From the NCBI GenBank assembly GCA_944354125.1, contig CALVPT010000012.1, positions 1 to 61,564 on the forward strand: a stretch of DNA of 61,564 nucleotides, given 5' to 3'. The DNA is from an uncultured Clostridia bacterium (lineage in GTDB: Bacteria > Bacillota > Clostridia > Christensenellales > Borkfalkiaceae). The position numbers and the translations under genes are program-made. The notes under the pieces were generated by a model. The model saw only the letters and a program-made list of their open reading frames with translations, had not been told where the DNA came from and searched no databases. Positions 1-7,908 of this stretch are shown here, in pieces. Each line of letters starts with the position of its first letter. The first letter of the stretch is position 1.

Positions 1-349
1 AAATTAATCTTTGCAAAAAATTAAAATTGCCTTTTGTACTTGTTTAATATTTCTTCTCTATGCAGTTGTCAATCTTCGTTATCAGACAAAAGTCTGAGCG
101 GTTTTTCTGAGAAAAACCATGCTGCCTCGTCGACAGCTTTTATATGATATCAAACCCCTTGAAATAAGTCAAGCATTTTTTAAAAATTTTTTTGAAAAAA
201 TTTAATTTATTTTGCACGGCTTCGGACGGGCAAAATGCGCCCCTCAGTACGCCCCGACCGAACGGTGCCGTACCTGCCCAACATATTGCGACCGCCTTAC
301 CTTAAAGCCACATTATATATACATTATAATATATATTCCTTTATTTGGG
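1..349. other. Intergenic AT-rich start of window with two small hairpins
   Basis: I see no convincing gene here. Two short hairpins stand side by side: CAGAC-aaaa-GTCTG at 83-96 and GGTTTTTC-tga-GAAAAACC at 100-118. They could be the 3' end structures of a gene lying left of the window. A 91-codon open frame on the plus strand from 235 has no ribosome binding site and a basic, low-complexity translation, so I do not call it. Confidence 0.4.
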
Positions 350-655
350 TTACTCGCCGAGGGTTATGTATTTTGAAAGCGCATAGGTTATGCCCTCGTC
401 GGCGATGGGCGCAACGGGCGCGAGCGGATAGCCGCAGGAGACTGCCGTCCCGGACGCGCTATGTCCTCCGTTATTTTCGGCTGGAGCCGGGGCGGAAGCC
501 ATTGCCCTGACCGCGGAGACCACCGCGCCTATCTCCTCCGCCTTGTCGAGCATTCCCGCCGCATCCTTGTCTATGCTTTCAAGGAGCGGCCTTACCTCCT
601 TTAAGTTGGCGTTTCCGCCCATGAGCATGAGCAGCAAAAGCACTGCAAGTTGCAT
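350..655 (-). CDS. Small hypothetical protein with hydrophobic N-terminus
   Basis: This 101-residue protein is not recognised. The first 13 or so residues (MQLAVLLLLMLMGG) are hydrophobic and could be a short membrane anchor or signal. A helical stretch with mixed charge follows (about 18-50), then an Ala/Pro-rich linker and a Gly/Ser tail. The start at 655 is supported by GGAGGAATGATTT just upstream. It is transcribed divergently from the small gene at 730, which leaves 74 bp for both control regions. The start signal favours a real gene; function is unknown. Confidence 0.55.
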   Translation of the reverse strand: MQLAVLLLLMLMGGNANLKEVRPLLESIDKDAAGMLDKAEEIGAVVSAVRAMASAPAPAENNGGHSASGTAVSCGYPLAPVAPIADEGITYALSKYITLGE

Positions 656-729
656 AAATCATTCCTCCGTCATAAACTGTATGGGAAGTCTTAGCGCTAC
701 CCGTAATACCATTATATGCGAGGTTTGAA

Positions 730-1068
730 ATGAAAGATTTTAAGAGCTATGCCCAGGGCGGCGGAAACCCGTCGGACGGACGGGGAGCAAATGCGGCTGA
801 CGGGCAGAACGGGACAAACGCGCAGAACGCCGACAGGGGCAGCGTAGAACAGACGATGAACATCGCCGCAATGCTTGCAAAGGCCATGAGCGGCAAGAGC
901 GAAGGGCAGATTTTGCAGACGATTATCTCCCAGGCGGAACAGGGCAAACGCGACGGCACGCTGACCAACGCCGACTTAGACAACTTTTACAACGCCGTAT
1001 ATCCCATGCTGGACGGTTTCAAGCGGCAAAAGCTGAAACAGATTATAGCTCAGCTCAAGGCAATCTGA
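730..1068 (+). CDS. Small hypothetical protein, polar N-terminus and helical C-terminus
   Basis: A 112-residue protein of unknown function. Residues 1-40 are a Gly/Asn/Asp/Gln-rich, probably disordered segment. Residues 41-112 look entirely helical and amphipathic, with MNIAAMLAKAMSG and repeated Leu/Ile spacing, as in a small helical bundle. GCGAGG sits six bases before the ATG. No membrane segment or metal-binding motif is visible. It is divergent from the gene at 350-655 and convergent with the aminotransferase at 1125-2237. Confidence 0.55.
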   Translation: MKDFKSYAQGGGNPSDGRGANAADGQNGTNAQNADRGSVEQTMNIAAMLAKAMSGKSEGQILQTIISQAEQGKRDGTLTNADLDNFYNAVYPMLDGFKRQKLKQIIAQLKAI

Positions 1069-1124
1069 CGTACATAAATTAAAGAGCCGCTGCACTGGGC
1101 AGCGGCATATATGATGAAAGAGGG

Positions 1125-2237
1125 CTATTCCCTTGCGAGTTTTTCCGCCGCGCTGAGGAAATATTCCACCTCCCTTTCGCTGTTGAACGCCGAGAGAGAC
1201 ACCCTGACCAGTCCGTCGGAGCCGAGCGCTTCGTGCATGAGCGGCGCGCAGTGCAATCCGCCGCGCACGCAGATGGAATACTCCTCCGAAAGACGGTAAG
1301 CCGCCTCCTCCGACTGCATATTTTCAAACGCCAGGGCGACTATGCCGACGTCGTTGGAGCGCGAATACAGCCTTATGCCGTGCATGGAGCTCAGCCCGTC
1401 GATAAGCATATTGGTAAGATAGAGCGTCCTGTCGCGGTTTTCGTATATGCGCGACCTGAGATAGAGCGCGCCTTCGCCGAGGGATACTATGGCGGGAAAG
1501 CTGAGCGTTCCGCTTTCCAGCCTGTCGGGATAGAAATCGGGCATATGCAGATTGAAGCTCTCGCTGCCCGTGCCGCCGAAGAGGACGGGCGAGGGGTTGA
1601 ACCGCTCCGAAAAGACGAGCGCGCCGCTGCCCTGAATGCCCAGCATGCCCTTATGACCAGCAACGGCAAGCGCGTCTATGCCGAGGGCAGTCATGTCTAT
1701 CGGGCGGTGACCGCACGCCTGGGCGCCGTCGCAGACGAGCAGGCAATCCTGCGGAATATTCGCCTTGATTTTGGCTATGTCGGGCGAGGTGCCCGTTACG
1801 TTGGAGGCAAGAGTGACTATAACCGCCTTTGCGTCCTGAGCCATGGAAATGAGCCTTGCGCAATCTATGCGTCCGTCGGCCGTGAGCGGAGCGAGTTCGA
1901 CATTTGTACCCATATCCTCGAGATATTGCAGGGGGCGCAGCACCGAATTATGCTCGGCGACGGTCGAGACTATCTTGCCGCCCGAGCCGACTCCGCCGAG
2001 TATTGCGATGTTGAGCGCCTCGGTGCAGTTTTTTGTGAACGCCACCCTGTCGGGCGAAGGGGCGCCGAAGAAGGAGGCTATCGCCTTGCGGCAGGCATAT
2101 ACCCTTTCGGCGCAGGCAAGCGACCGCCTGTGACCGCTCCGTCCGGGGTTTGCACAGTTCCTTAGGGCGGCATATGCCGCGCCCGTGACGCAGTCAGGCT
2201 TGAAACCGCCCGTCGCCGCATTGTCGAAATATATCAT
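1125..2237 (-). CDS. Class V aminotransferase, cysteine desulfurase family protein
   Basis: A 370-residue PLP enzyme of the NifS/SufS-like group, closest in style to the EF2568-type cysteine desulfurase family (TIGR01977). Visible landmarks are N-terminal YFDNAATG, the cofactor-stacking His96 in AEHNSVLRP, the PLP-binding Asp170 in CDGAQACG, the Schiff-base Lys196 in AGHKGMLG, and the catalytic Cys330 in RGGLHCAP. It should remove sulfur (or selenium) from cysteine (or selenocysteine) as a persulfide. AAGGAGGCG supports the start at 2237. The divergent neighbour at 2371 is a DUF3343 protein, described as a putative Se/S carrier, which fits a sulfur/selenium transfer role. A 15-base palindrome (TTACATAAAATGTAA, 2250-2264) lies just upstream of the ribosome binding site. 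Confidence 0.88.
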   Translation of the reverse strand: MIYFDNAATGGFKPDCVTGAAYAALRNCANPGRSGHRRSLACAERVYACRKAIASFFGAPSPDRVAFTKNCTEALNIAILGGVGSGGKIVSTVAEHNSVLRPLQYLEDMGTNVELAPLTADGRIDCARLISMAQDAKAVIVTLASNVTGTSPDIAKIKANIPQDCLLVCDGAQACGHRPIDMTALGIDALAVAGHKGMLGIQGSGALVFSERFNPSPVLFGGTGSESFNLHMPDFYPDRLESGTLSFPAIVSLGEGALYLRSRIYENRDRTLYLTNMLIDGLSSMHGIRLYSRSNDVGIVALAFENMQSEEAAYRLSEEYSICVRGGLHCAPLMHEALGSDGLVRVSLSAFNSEREVEYFLSAAEKLARE

Positions 2238-2370
2238 AAACGCCTCCTTTTACATAAAATGTAATATCGAATACCGGGCGGTGCATGCCGCGGTGAACGC
2301 CCTTGGGAACAGAGCCGCATACCGGCTCGTCCATCGGCGATATTATATATTATTACGGAAGGAATAAATT

Positions 2371-2601
2371 ATGACGGAAATATTGGCGGTTTTCCGCTCG
2401 CGCTCGCAGGCTATCGACTGCATGCAGAGGCTGAGAGCGGCTAAAATTGCTGCCTCGCTCGTCAACACTCCGAGAGAGGCGAACATAGGTTGCGGACTTT
2501 CGATAAGGTTTGCACAGTCGGCGGCGGCAAGGGTAAAAACCGTGATAACGGGTGCCAACTATTCGGCATTTTACGGATACATGACCGTGCCTTTAAGATA
2601 G
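2371..2601 (+). CDS. DUF3343 family protein (putative Se/S carrier-like)
   Basis: A 76-residue single-domain protein. The N-terminal ILAVFRSRSQAIDCMQRL and the central NTPREANIGCGLSIRF with one conserved-looking Cys fit the DUF3343 family, short ferredoxin-like-fold proteins described as putative Se/S carriers. A GGAAGG ribosome binding site precedes the ATG. It is divergent from the cysteine-desulfurase-like gene with a 133-bp gap. Family knowledge links such proteins to class V aminotransferases; that this Cys carries a persulfide or selenide is inference. Confidence 0.75.
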   Translation: MTEILAVFRSRSQAIDCMQRLRAAKIAASLVNTPREANIGCGLSIRFAQSAAARVKTVITGANYSAFYGYMTVPLR

Positions 2602-2675
2602 TCTGGCGGCAAGGAACACGAAGATGTCGCGCCGCGGCAATCTTGCCGCATTTTTAAATACGGGCGCACATATGC

Positions 2676-2704
2676 TTGAAATGACGCGCGCCGCGTGATA
2701 GAAT
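2676..2704 (+). promoter_or_regulatory. Promoter of nth, start site at the ATG (leaderless candidate)
   Basis: TTGAAA (2676-2681), a 17-base spacer and TAGAAT (2699-2704) form a near-consensus sigma-A promoter. The -10 box ends six bases before the ATG at 2711, so transcription should start at or next to the start codon. There is no Shine-Dalgarno sequence in that gap. Confidence 0.6.
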
Positions 2705-2710
2705 AAATAT

Positions 2711-3349
2711 ATGAGCACAAGAGATTTTTCGCCCGTCTTAGGCGAACTTGCAAGACTATATCCCGATGCGCGCCCCGCGCTGAAATATACCTCCCCCTAC
2801 GAGCTGCTGGTCGCGGTCATTCTCTCCGCACAGTGCACCGACGAGAGAGTAAACAAGGTGACGGCGGAACTGTTCAGAGAGCACAATACACCCCGTACTA
2901 TGCTTGAACTAACGCAGGAGGAGCTAGAAAAATATATCTTTTCCTGCGGTTTTTATCACCATAAGGCGGCTCATATCCTGTCGGCTTCGCGCGATATCGT
3001 AGACAAGTTCGGCGGCGAAGTGCCCTCCGACTTCGACCAGTTGAGGTCGCTTGCAGGCGTAGGACAGAAGACGGCAAACGTCGTCTGGTCGGTGGCGTTC
3101 GGCAAAGACGCAATAGCCGTGGATACGCACGTATTCAGGGTTTCGAACAGACTGGGACTTGCCGACGCCGACACCCCCTTAAAGACCGAGGCGCAGCTTA
3201 AAGAGGTCATACCCCAAAAGGACTGGTCGAAGGCGCACCATTGGCTCATTTACCACGGGCGCAGGGTATGTCATTCCCGCAAGCCCGACTGCGCAAACTG
3301 CACGCTGGCGCCCTACTGCAAATTTTTCAGAAACATGGGCAATACCTGA
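2711..3349 (+). CDS. nth: Endonuclease III (DNA glycosylase/AP lyase)
   Basis: This base excision repair enzyme removes oxidised pyrimidines and cleaves the resulting AP site. The 212-residue length is typical. The helix-hairpin-helix LAGVGQKTANVV (about 114-125) carries the catalytic Lys120, and the catalytic Asp138 is in VDTHVFRV. The C-terminal [4Fe-4S] ligands are Cys187, Cys194, Cys197 and Cys203 with C-x6-C-x2-C-x5-C spacing. The gene stands alone between a promoter that suggests a leaderless mRNA and a strong hairpin terminator. Confidence 0.97.
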   Translation: MSTRDFSPVLGELARLYPDARPALKYTSPYELLVAVILSAQCTDERVNKVTAELFREHNTPRTMLELTQEELEKYIFSCGFYHHKAAHILSASRDIVDKFGGEVPSDFDQLRSLAGVGQKTANVVWSVAFGKDAIAVDTHVFRVSNRLGLADADTPLKTEAQLKEVIPQKDWSKAHHWLIYHGRRVCHSRKPDCANCTLAPYCKFFRNMGNT

Positions 3350-3405
3350 CGGGCGGAAGCAAAGGGCAACGCAATCACGGCAGACAGATTTTCAGACAAA
3401 TTATG

Positions 3406-3439
3406 GGGCGGAGCCGCATTTTCTAATGCGGCTCCGCCC
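3406..3439. terminator. Bidirectional hairpin terminator between nth and 3457-4236
   Basis: A perfect 15-bp stem (GGGCGGAGCCGCATT and its complement) with a TTCT loop, flanked by T-rich sequence on the plus side. It lies between two convergent genes. A terminator with almost the same stem (GGCGGAGCCGAT) sits at 60151-60177. Confidence 0.85.
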
Positions 3440-3456
3440 TTCTTATTTTGTTAAAT

Positions 3457-4236
3457 TTATTCTGTCGTGTCGGTTATCAGTCTGCAATCGTCACATTTCA
3501 ACATTTCGTCAGAACATAGCTGATATTCGCATTTAACCAGATTTTTACCGCATTTGGGACACTTTTCGCCGTAATCCTTTTTTGCACCTCTCCAGTTGAG
3601 CAAACCCCTTGGCAAGTCGACATATACCGGCTTCCCCATTTTTTCTTCCAACTCCTCTCTTATTTCAAACGCCTTTTTATTTAATGCCGAGTTATGGTTG
3701 ACTAGTTGATTTTTTGTAAATCTGTCCGACAGCGATTGAAAATAGAGCTCGTATACGCTTGCATAAATTTTCTGATATTTGAGTAAAGAGTAATGCTCCT
3801 TTTCATTGAACAGATGCGGAATTTTATATAGAGGGATTTCATTGCCGCATTTACCGCAGATAAGCGGACTTGACGTTCCTATTTCATAATCCGGCGATAA
3901 GATATAATAGGGTATAATTTTACAATTACAGTTAGGATTATATGAAATATTCTTTTCTGCTTCCTGAATTTTGATATCGATATATTTATAAGAACGATTT
4001 ACGTACTCGTTGTTATATTTTTCTTCAATGCTTTCCACTTGAGGCACGTTTACAAAAGCATAATATCTGTGTTGCCCGGCTTTTATCAGACTGTAATCAA
4101 TATATATCTGCCCGTTCATGTACAGCGTGCAGAGATAATCCTCGACGAGGTCCTGCTCGTCGGCAAAAAATTTTTCGTTAGCATAATCTATCGCTTCGTC
4201 TTTCACGCAGATATCAAGCTTTAACAGATAACACAT
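3457..4236 (-). CDS. Zn-ribbon-containing protein, possibly DUF2310-like
   Basis: A 259-residue protein with three CxxC zinc knuckles. One is in the middle (CGKCG, about residue 128); two near the C-terminus (CPKCG and CDDC, about 225-253) probably form a ribbon. The N-terminal half looks like a mixed alpha/beta domain. The overall pattern resembles the DUF2310 group annotated as possible nucleic-acid-binding Zn-ribbon proteins, but I hold that assignment loosely. AAGGAAATCC precedes the ATG. The gene is clearly more AT-rich than nth and starts an AT-rich patch reaching about 5.2 kb, which suggests acquisition by transfer. Confidence 0.6.
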   Translation of the reverse strand: MCYLLKLDICVKDEAIDYANEKFFADEQDLVEDYLCTLYMNGQIYIDYSLIKAGQHRYYAFVNVPQVESIEEKYNNEYVNRSYKYIDIKIQEAEKNISYNPNCNCKIIPYYILSPDYEIGTSSPLICGKCGNEIPLYKIPHLFNEKEHYSLLKYQKIYASVYELYFQSLSDRFTKNQLVNHNSALNKKAFEIREELEEKMGKPVYVDLPRGLLNWRGAKKDYGEKCPKCGKNLVKCEYQLCSDEMLKCDDCRLITDTTE

Positions 4237-4315
4237 ATTTTTTTGGATTTCCTTTTTTAAACTTACTTTGATTATTTAATAACTTTGCTGAACATGCCCT
4301 TATTTTTGTCGAAAC

Positions 4316-4785
4316 TTACCCTTCCCCTGCCATTTTTCCACCGTACTCCTTGAGAATATACGTTGACCACCTGTTGGCCATAATTTCAAGGCTTCTGTCC
4401 GACTTCTTTTCATCTTCCATAAAATTCCATTGATAATAATGCGTAAGCTCGTGCGCAAGGGTAAAGAGCACTTCATAACGCTCTTTTGCGTCCTTGAACT
4501 CAGTTGCGACAAAAATGCGAGGATATTGCAAAAACTCTATTTCGTCGGGAGAATAAAAATACCGCTGTACAGGTGTCCGTCGTCGGGTGATTTGAACTTC
4601 TTCTGCGCGACGAAACAGACGTTTACCCTTATGGGGAAAAAGTATTTTTTCCTAAGCCACTTGCAGAACTTTACTATCTCCTCCCTCTCATAAGCGGTAA
4701 TGCCGTCATAGAACTTAAGTCTTAACCCCTGCACGTCGCAGTCGTCGTATTCAGTTTTATACTTCTTCTCTATCCATTCCGTCAT
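4316..4785 (-). pseudogene. Frameshifted HExxH metallopeptidase-like gene
   Basis: Two adjacent frames on the minus strand look like one gene. The first (4785 to 4537) encodes 82 residues and stops right after YSGIF. In the other frame the sequence continues sensibly as FYSPDEIEF, then reaches a Zn-peptidase-like motif, LFTLAHELTHYYQW, and ends at 4316. The shift falls at a five-T run (GGTATTTTTATT), so one missing or extra base would restore a protein of about 155 residues. HELTHYYQW matches small single-domain metallopeptidases of the ImmA/IrrE or SprT kind. Whether the break is real or a sequencing error cannot be told from the sequence. The start at 4785 has only a weak ribosome binding site. 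Confidence 0.65.
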
Positions 4786-4814
4786 TGCCTGTTACCGATA
4801 TCCCGATTAGTACG

Positions 4815-5183
4815 TTATTCCCCCTTACCCTTATCGTTTCGCAGGAGTCGCTTAAGCAAAATATGTGGCAACACCGCGCAGACTATGAGAGTCAAAACTA
4901 ACGTAGTGCAAAAAACACTGAGAAATACTACATAATGCGCCATCGCAAGGTTCAACGCCAAAAGCTCGACGGCGAGCACGCCTCCGCCTGACAACAATAT
5001 CATTGAACAGACCCTGTTGGCATAACGCCATGTATAGTTGTTAAGCATAGACAGCTTAGTGCGATAGCCCATATATTTATTTATGCCAATTTTTGCGAAT
5101 AACAAGACTAGCCCAAGCGCTATAAAAAGCAACGCAATAAAGCCGCCCGCAAACCACCTTGCCAGGTATTCATATTTCGTCAT
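4815..5183 (-). CDS. SdpI-like small membrane protein
   Basis: A 122-residue protein with three hydrophobic segments (about 10-30, 60-80 and 84-108). Between the first two lies GYRTKLSMLNNYTWRYANR, which matches the conserved cytoplasmic motif of the SdpI/YhfL family (GYRTxxSMxNxxTWxxANR). SdpI is the immunity/signalling protein for the SdpC toxin in Bacillus, but most relatives are of unknown role. GGGGAAACG precedes the start. It is the last gene of the AT-rich patch. Confidence 0.75.
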   Translation of the reverse strand: MTKYEYLARWFAGGFIALLFIALGLVLLFAKIGINKYMGYRTKLSMLNNYTWRYANRVCSMILLSGGGVLAVELLALNLAMAHYVVFLSVFCTTLVLTLIVCAVLPHILLKRLLRNDKGKGE

Positions 5184-5318
5184 CGTTTCCCCTTCAATTA
5201 ACGGTTTCGTTTTACTTGCAGTTTACATCGCAGTTATGTACCCATATACTAACATACCGCACTTGATTTGTCAATATGCGCTTATTTTGCAGGCATGGGG
5301 GCGGGTGCAGGACGGCAT

Positions 5319-5344
5319 AAAAAAACCCGCAGATTCCTCTGCGG
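5319..5344 (-). terminator. Terminator of the rpmG-rplA operon
   Basis: Reading the minus strand, CCGCAGA-ggaa-TCTGCGG is followed by GTTTTTTTA. It lies 25 bases after the rplA stop and closes the operon before any rplJ or rplL gene. Confidence 0.9.
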
Positions 5345-5369
5345 ATTTTAGCTTGTCTTTATTTATAGC

Positions 5370-6059
5370 TTAGCCCTTGTTGAAGTAAACCTTTACGCCG
5401 GGACCCATGGTAGAGGTAATTACTACGCTCTTGACATACTGGCCCTTTGCTGCTGCGGGCTTTGCCTTTACGATTGCATCCATAAGGGCATTGAAGTTTT
5501 CAGCTATCTTTTCAGCGCCGAAGCTCTTCTTGCCGATGGGGCAGTGGATGATTGCCGTCTTGTCGAGACGATACTCGACCTTACCTGCTTTAACTTCCTT
5601 GACAGCCTTGGTTACATCCATGGTGACAGTGCCGCTCTTGGGGTTGGGCATGAGTCCCTTAGGACCTAAAACACGACCGATACGGCCGACGACGCCCATC
5701 ATGTCGGGGGTGGTGATGACTACGTCGAAGTCGAACCAGTTATCCTTCTGGATACGCTGAATCATCTCTTCTGCGCCGACGTAATCTGCACCTGCTGCCT
5801 GAGCCTGGTCTGCCTTGTCGCCCTTTGCGATTACAAGCACCTTCTTGTCCTTACCGGTACCGTTGGGGAGCACGAGAACGCCTCTTACCTGCTGGTCAGC
5901 CTGTCTGGGGTCAACGCCGAGACGAACGTGAAGTTCAACCGTTTCGTCGAACTTTGCCTTTGCGGTAGAAAGAACGAGATTTACTGCTTCTGCGGGGTCG
6001 TATGCCTTTGTGCGGTCGTATGATTTAACGCTTTCTGCGTACTTCTTTCCTACTTTCAT
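5370..6059 (-). CDS. rplA: Ribosomal protein L1
   Basis: The 229-residue length is normal for L1, which forms the mobile L1 stalk of the 50S subunit near the E site and can repress its own operon. Typical segments are [12 protein letters not shown] at the N-terminus, [17 protein letters not shown], the glycine-rich [12 protein letters not shown] and the C-terminal [21 protein letters not shown] precedes the start. It is the last gene of rpmG-secE-nusG-rplK-rplA. A terminator follows at once, whereas many relatives continue into rplJ-rplL-rpoBC. Confidence 0.98.
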   Translation of the reverse strand: MKVGKKYAESVKSYDRTKAYDPAEAVNLVLSTAKAKFDETVELHVRLGVDPRQADQQVRGVLVLPNGTGKDKKVLVIAKGDKADQAQAAGADYVGAEEMIQRIQKDNWFDFDVVITTPDMMGVVGRIGRVLGPKGLMPNPKSGTVTMDVTKAVKEVKAGKVEYRLDKTAIIHCPIGKKSFGAEKIAENFNALMDAIVKAKPAAAKGQYVKSVVITSTMGPGVKVYFNKG

Positions 6060-6151
6060 TATTATATCCTCCGTGTGGTTGTTACGAGGGGTCGACTTAA
6101 AATTTAATATTTATCCCTCTCCCACTTGCGGACTTAAAACTTTAAGTCCTA

Positions 6152-6577
6152 TTACTCCTCTACGGTGACGCCCATAGAACGAGCCGTACCCTTGACCATG
6201 CTGATTGCAGACTCTATGCTGTCGCAGTTGAGGTCAGGAAGCTTGGTCTTTGCAATCTCCTCGACCTGAGCCTTGGTGAGCTTGCCGACCTTATCCCTGT
6301 TGGGACGTGCGCTTGCCGTCTCTAAGCCCAACGCCTTCTTGATGAGTACGGGCGTAGGAGGGGTCTTGAGGATGAACGTGAAGCTTCTGTCCTGATAGAT
6401 GGTAACTACGCAGGGAATGATGAGTCCTGCCTGGGCGCTCGTCTTTGCGTTGAACTCCTTAGTGAAGCCGGGGATATTGATACCGTGAGGGCCCAGCGTA
6501 GAACCTACGGGGGGCGCAGGGGTAGCCTTTCCGGCAGGGAGCTGCAACTTAACTACCGCAGTAATTTTCTTAGCCAT
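6152..6577 (-). CDS. rplK: Ribosomal protein L11
   Basis: This 141-residue protein binds the GTPase-associated centre of 23S rRNA. It shows the canonical N-terminal [23 protein letters not shown], and the C-terminal RNA-binding domain with GTARSMGV. I place the start at 6577 because GGAGGAAC lies correctly upstream and the encoded [10 protein letters not shown] begins like other L11 proteins; an in-frame ATG 42 bases earlier adds an unlikely 14-residue extension. It lies between nusG and rplA in the usual order. Confidence 0.97.
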   Translation of the reverse strand: MAKKITAVVKLQLPAGKATPAPPVGSTLGPHGINIPGFTKEFNAKTSAQAGLIIPCVVTIYQDRSFTFILKTPPTPVLIKKALGLETASARPNRDKVGKLTKAQVEEIAKTKLPDLNCDSIESAISMVKGTARSMGVTVEE

Positions 6578-6683
6578 AATTAAATGTTCCTCCAATCGTG
6601 GTAATAGCGAAGGCGCCATGAAAAAGTAGATTTAACGCATTCTCCCACGTCTGCGCTCGAAAGCGCGTATAATCAGAAGCTTT

Positions 6684-7208
6684 TTACGCTTCGATTTTTT
6701 TGATCTGAATGTATCCGACTTCCACGTCCGTGGACCTGCCGAACATCTGCACGTTGACCTTTGCCTTCTGCGAAAGGTCGTTTATCTCGGTTATCACGCC
6801 GTCGAAATTCTCGAGAGGGCCCGCATCTATCTTGACGTGGTCGCCCACCTTGAAATCGGCATCCGTGACGACCTCTTCCAGACGCATCTTCCTTATCTCG
6901 TTCTCCTTCATGGGTATGGGTCTGCCCTGAGGCCCTACAAAGCCCGTAACGCCCCTGGTGTTAGTCACCCAGTACCACAGCTGGTTGGAATATATCATCT
7001 TGATAAAGACATAGCTGGGGAGAAGCTTGCGCTCCACAATCTTGCGCTTGCCGTTCTTCTCCTCGATGGTCTGTTCCATCGGAATCTTCACATCGACTAT
7101 CTGGTCTTTGAGGTTGTTGTTTTCGATGAGCCTTAAAAGCGAGTCCTTGACCATCATCTCATAGCCGGAATAGGTGTGAAGAATATACCAACAAGGTTTT
7201 TCTTCCAT
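6684..7208 (-). CDS. nusG: Transcription termination/antitermination factor NusG
   Basis: A 174-residue protein with the NGN domain (WYILHTYSGYE near the N-terminus) followed by a KOW domain near 123-150 (FKVGDHVKIDAGPLENFDG). It binds RNA polymerase and modulates pausing and transcription-translation coupling. The loop TRGVTGFVGPQGRPIP is typical. It starts five bases after the secE stop, as in the standard secE-nusG pair. Confidence 0.98.
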   Translation of the reverse strand: MEEKPCWYILHTYSGYEMMVKDSLLRLIENNNLKDQIVDVKIPMEQTIEEKNGKRKIVERKLLPSYVFIKMIYSNQLWYWVTNTRGVTGFVGPQGRPIPMKENEIRKMRLEEVVTDADFKVGDHVKIDAGPLENFDGVITEINDLSQKAKVNVQMFGRSTDVEVGYIQIKKIEA

Positions 7209-7212
7209 TGAC

Positions 7213-7440
7213 TTATTCTCCTATGTTAGTGATGAGGCTGAGAAGCTGCTGCAAGCCCTGGTTGATAGCCGTAACGACTACCGTGAAGATGAGCACTACG
7301 ACCAGAACGACGCAGGTTGCCTTTACCACCTTGGGGAAGGTAGGCCACGTTACCCTTTTGAGTTCGGAAAATACTTCCTTTATTTTTTTGCCCATTCTTA
7401 CGAAGATATTGGGCTTTTTAACTTCCTTGTTGTTTGCCAT
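7213..7440 (-). CDS. secE: Preprotein translocase subunit SecE
   Basis: A 75-residue single-span SecE. The amphipathic segment with the family motif ELKRVTWPTFPKV (about 26-38) is followed by one transmembrane helix (about 42-62). It completes the SecYEG channel in the inner membrane. Its place between rpmG and nusG is the standard Firmicutes arrangement. Confidence 0.96.
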   Translation of the reverse strand: MANNKEVKKPNIFVRMGKKIKEVFSELKRVTWPTFPKVVKATCVVLVVVLIFTVVVTAINQGLQQLLSLITNIGE

Positions 7441-7479
7441 TTTGACCCTCCGTTCGACGCTTGGAAATTGAGCGGAAAA

Positions 7480-7641
7480 TTACTTGGATTCCTTATGCTC
7501 GGTGTGCTTCTTGCAGAAAGGGCAGTATTTGGAAATGGTAAGCCTGTCGGGATCGTTGCGCTTGTTCTTGTAGCTGTCGTAATTTCTGTGCTTACATTCG
7601 GTGCATTCGAAAGTGATTTTAGCCCTTGTTGATGCTTTCAT
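7480..7641 (-). CDS. rpmG: Ribosomal protein L33
   Basis: A 53-residue L33 of the zinc-binding (C+) type, with ECTECKH near the N-terminus and YCPFCKKH near the C-terminus. I choose the start at 7641 because GGAGTTTTCTAAAT precedes it and [11 protein letters not shown] begins like L33; a longer frame to 7758 runs back through the promoter. It is the first gene of the operon. Confidence 0.96.
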   Translation of the reverse strand: MKASTRAKITFECTECKHRNYDSYKNKRNDPDRLTISKYCPFCKKHTEHKESK

Positions 7642-7659
7642 ATTTAGAAAACTCCGTAC

Positions 7660-7722
7660 AAAAAAATTACACCCCTGTCGGTAGTGTAACGGAATTTTAT
7701 CACGAATAAATATAGTTGTCAA
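7660..7722 (-). promoter_or_regulatory. rpmG operon promoter with hairpin at the transcript 5' end
   Basis: On the minus strand TTGACA (7722-7717), a 17-base spacer and TAAAAT (7699-7694) form a near-consensus promoter with the start near 7687. The first transcribed bases can fold as TTACACtACC-gaca-GGGGTGTAA and are followed by seven T. This is a terminator-like hairpin at the very 5' end of the leader, 15-20 bases before the ribosome binding site. Confidence 0.65.
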
Positions 7723-7908
7723 GCCTTTTTGCGTGCGTTTTGCATTTATTTGGGGCAAAAGGGGACAAATATTATTTATATATAGTTATAGGGCGCAGCT
7801 GCGGCTTAAAACGAGGCGTCTGCGCCACGCCGCACGCGCAAAAAAGCGGTGCAAAAGGAGAAGGCGCGCCGCAAAGCATTCTTTGCGGCGCGCCACACAA
7901 ATTCAGTT

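Noticed and set aside
235..510. Plus-strand open frame of 91 codons
   Set aside because: It overlaps the better supported minus-strand gene at 350-655, has no ribosome binding site, and its translation is Arg/Pro-rich as expected for a shadow frame.
1233..2165. Long plus-strand frame (310 codons) opposite the aminotransferase
   Set aside because: It is antisense to a gene with all catalytic residues; the codon pattern is that of a shadow frame in GC-biased sequence.
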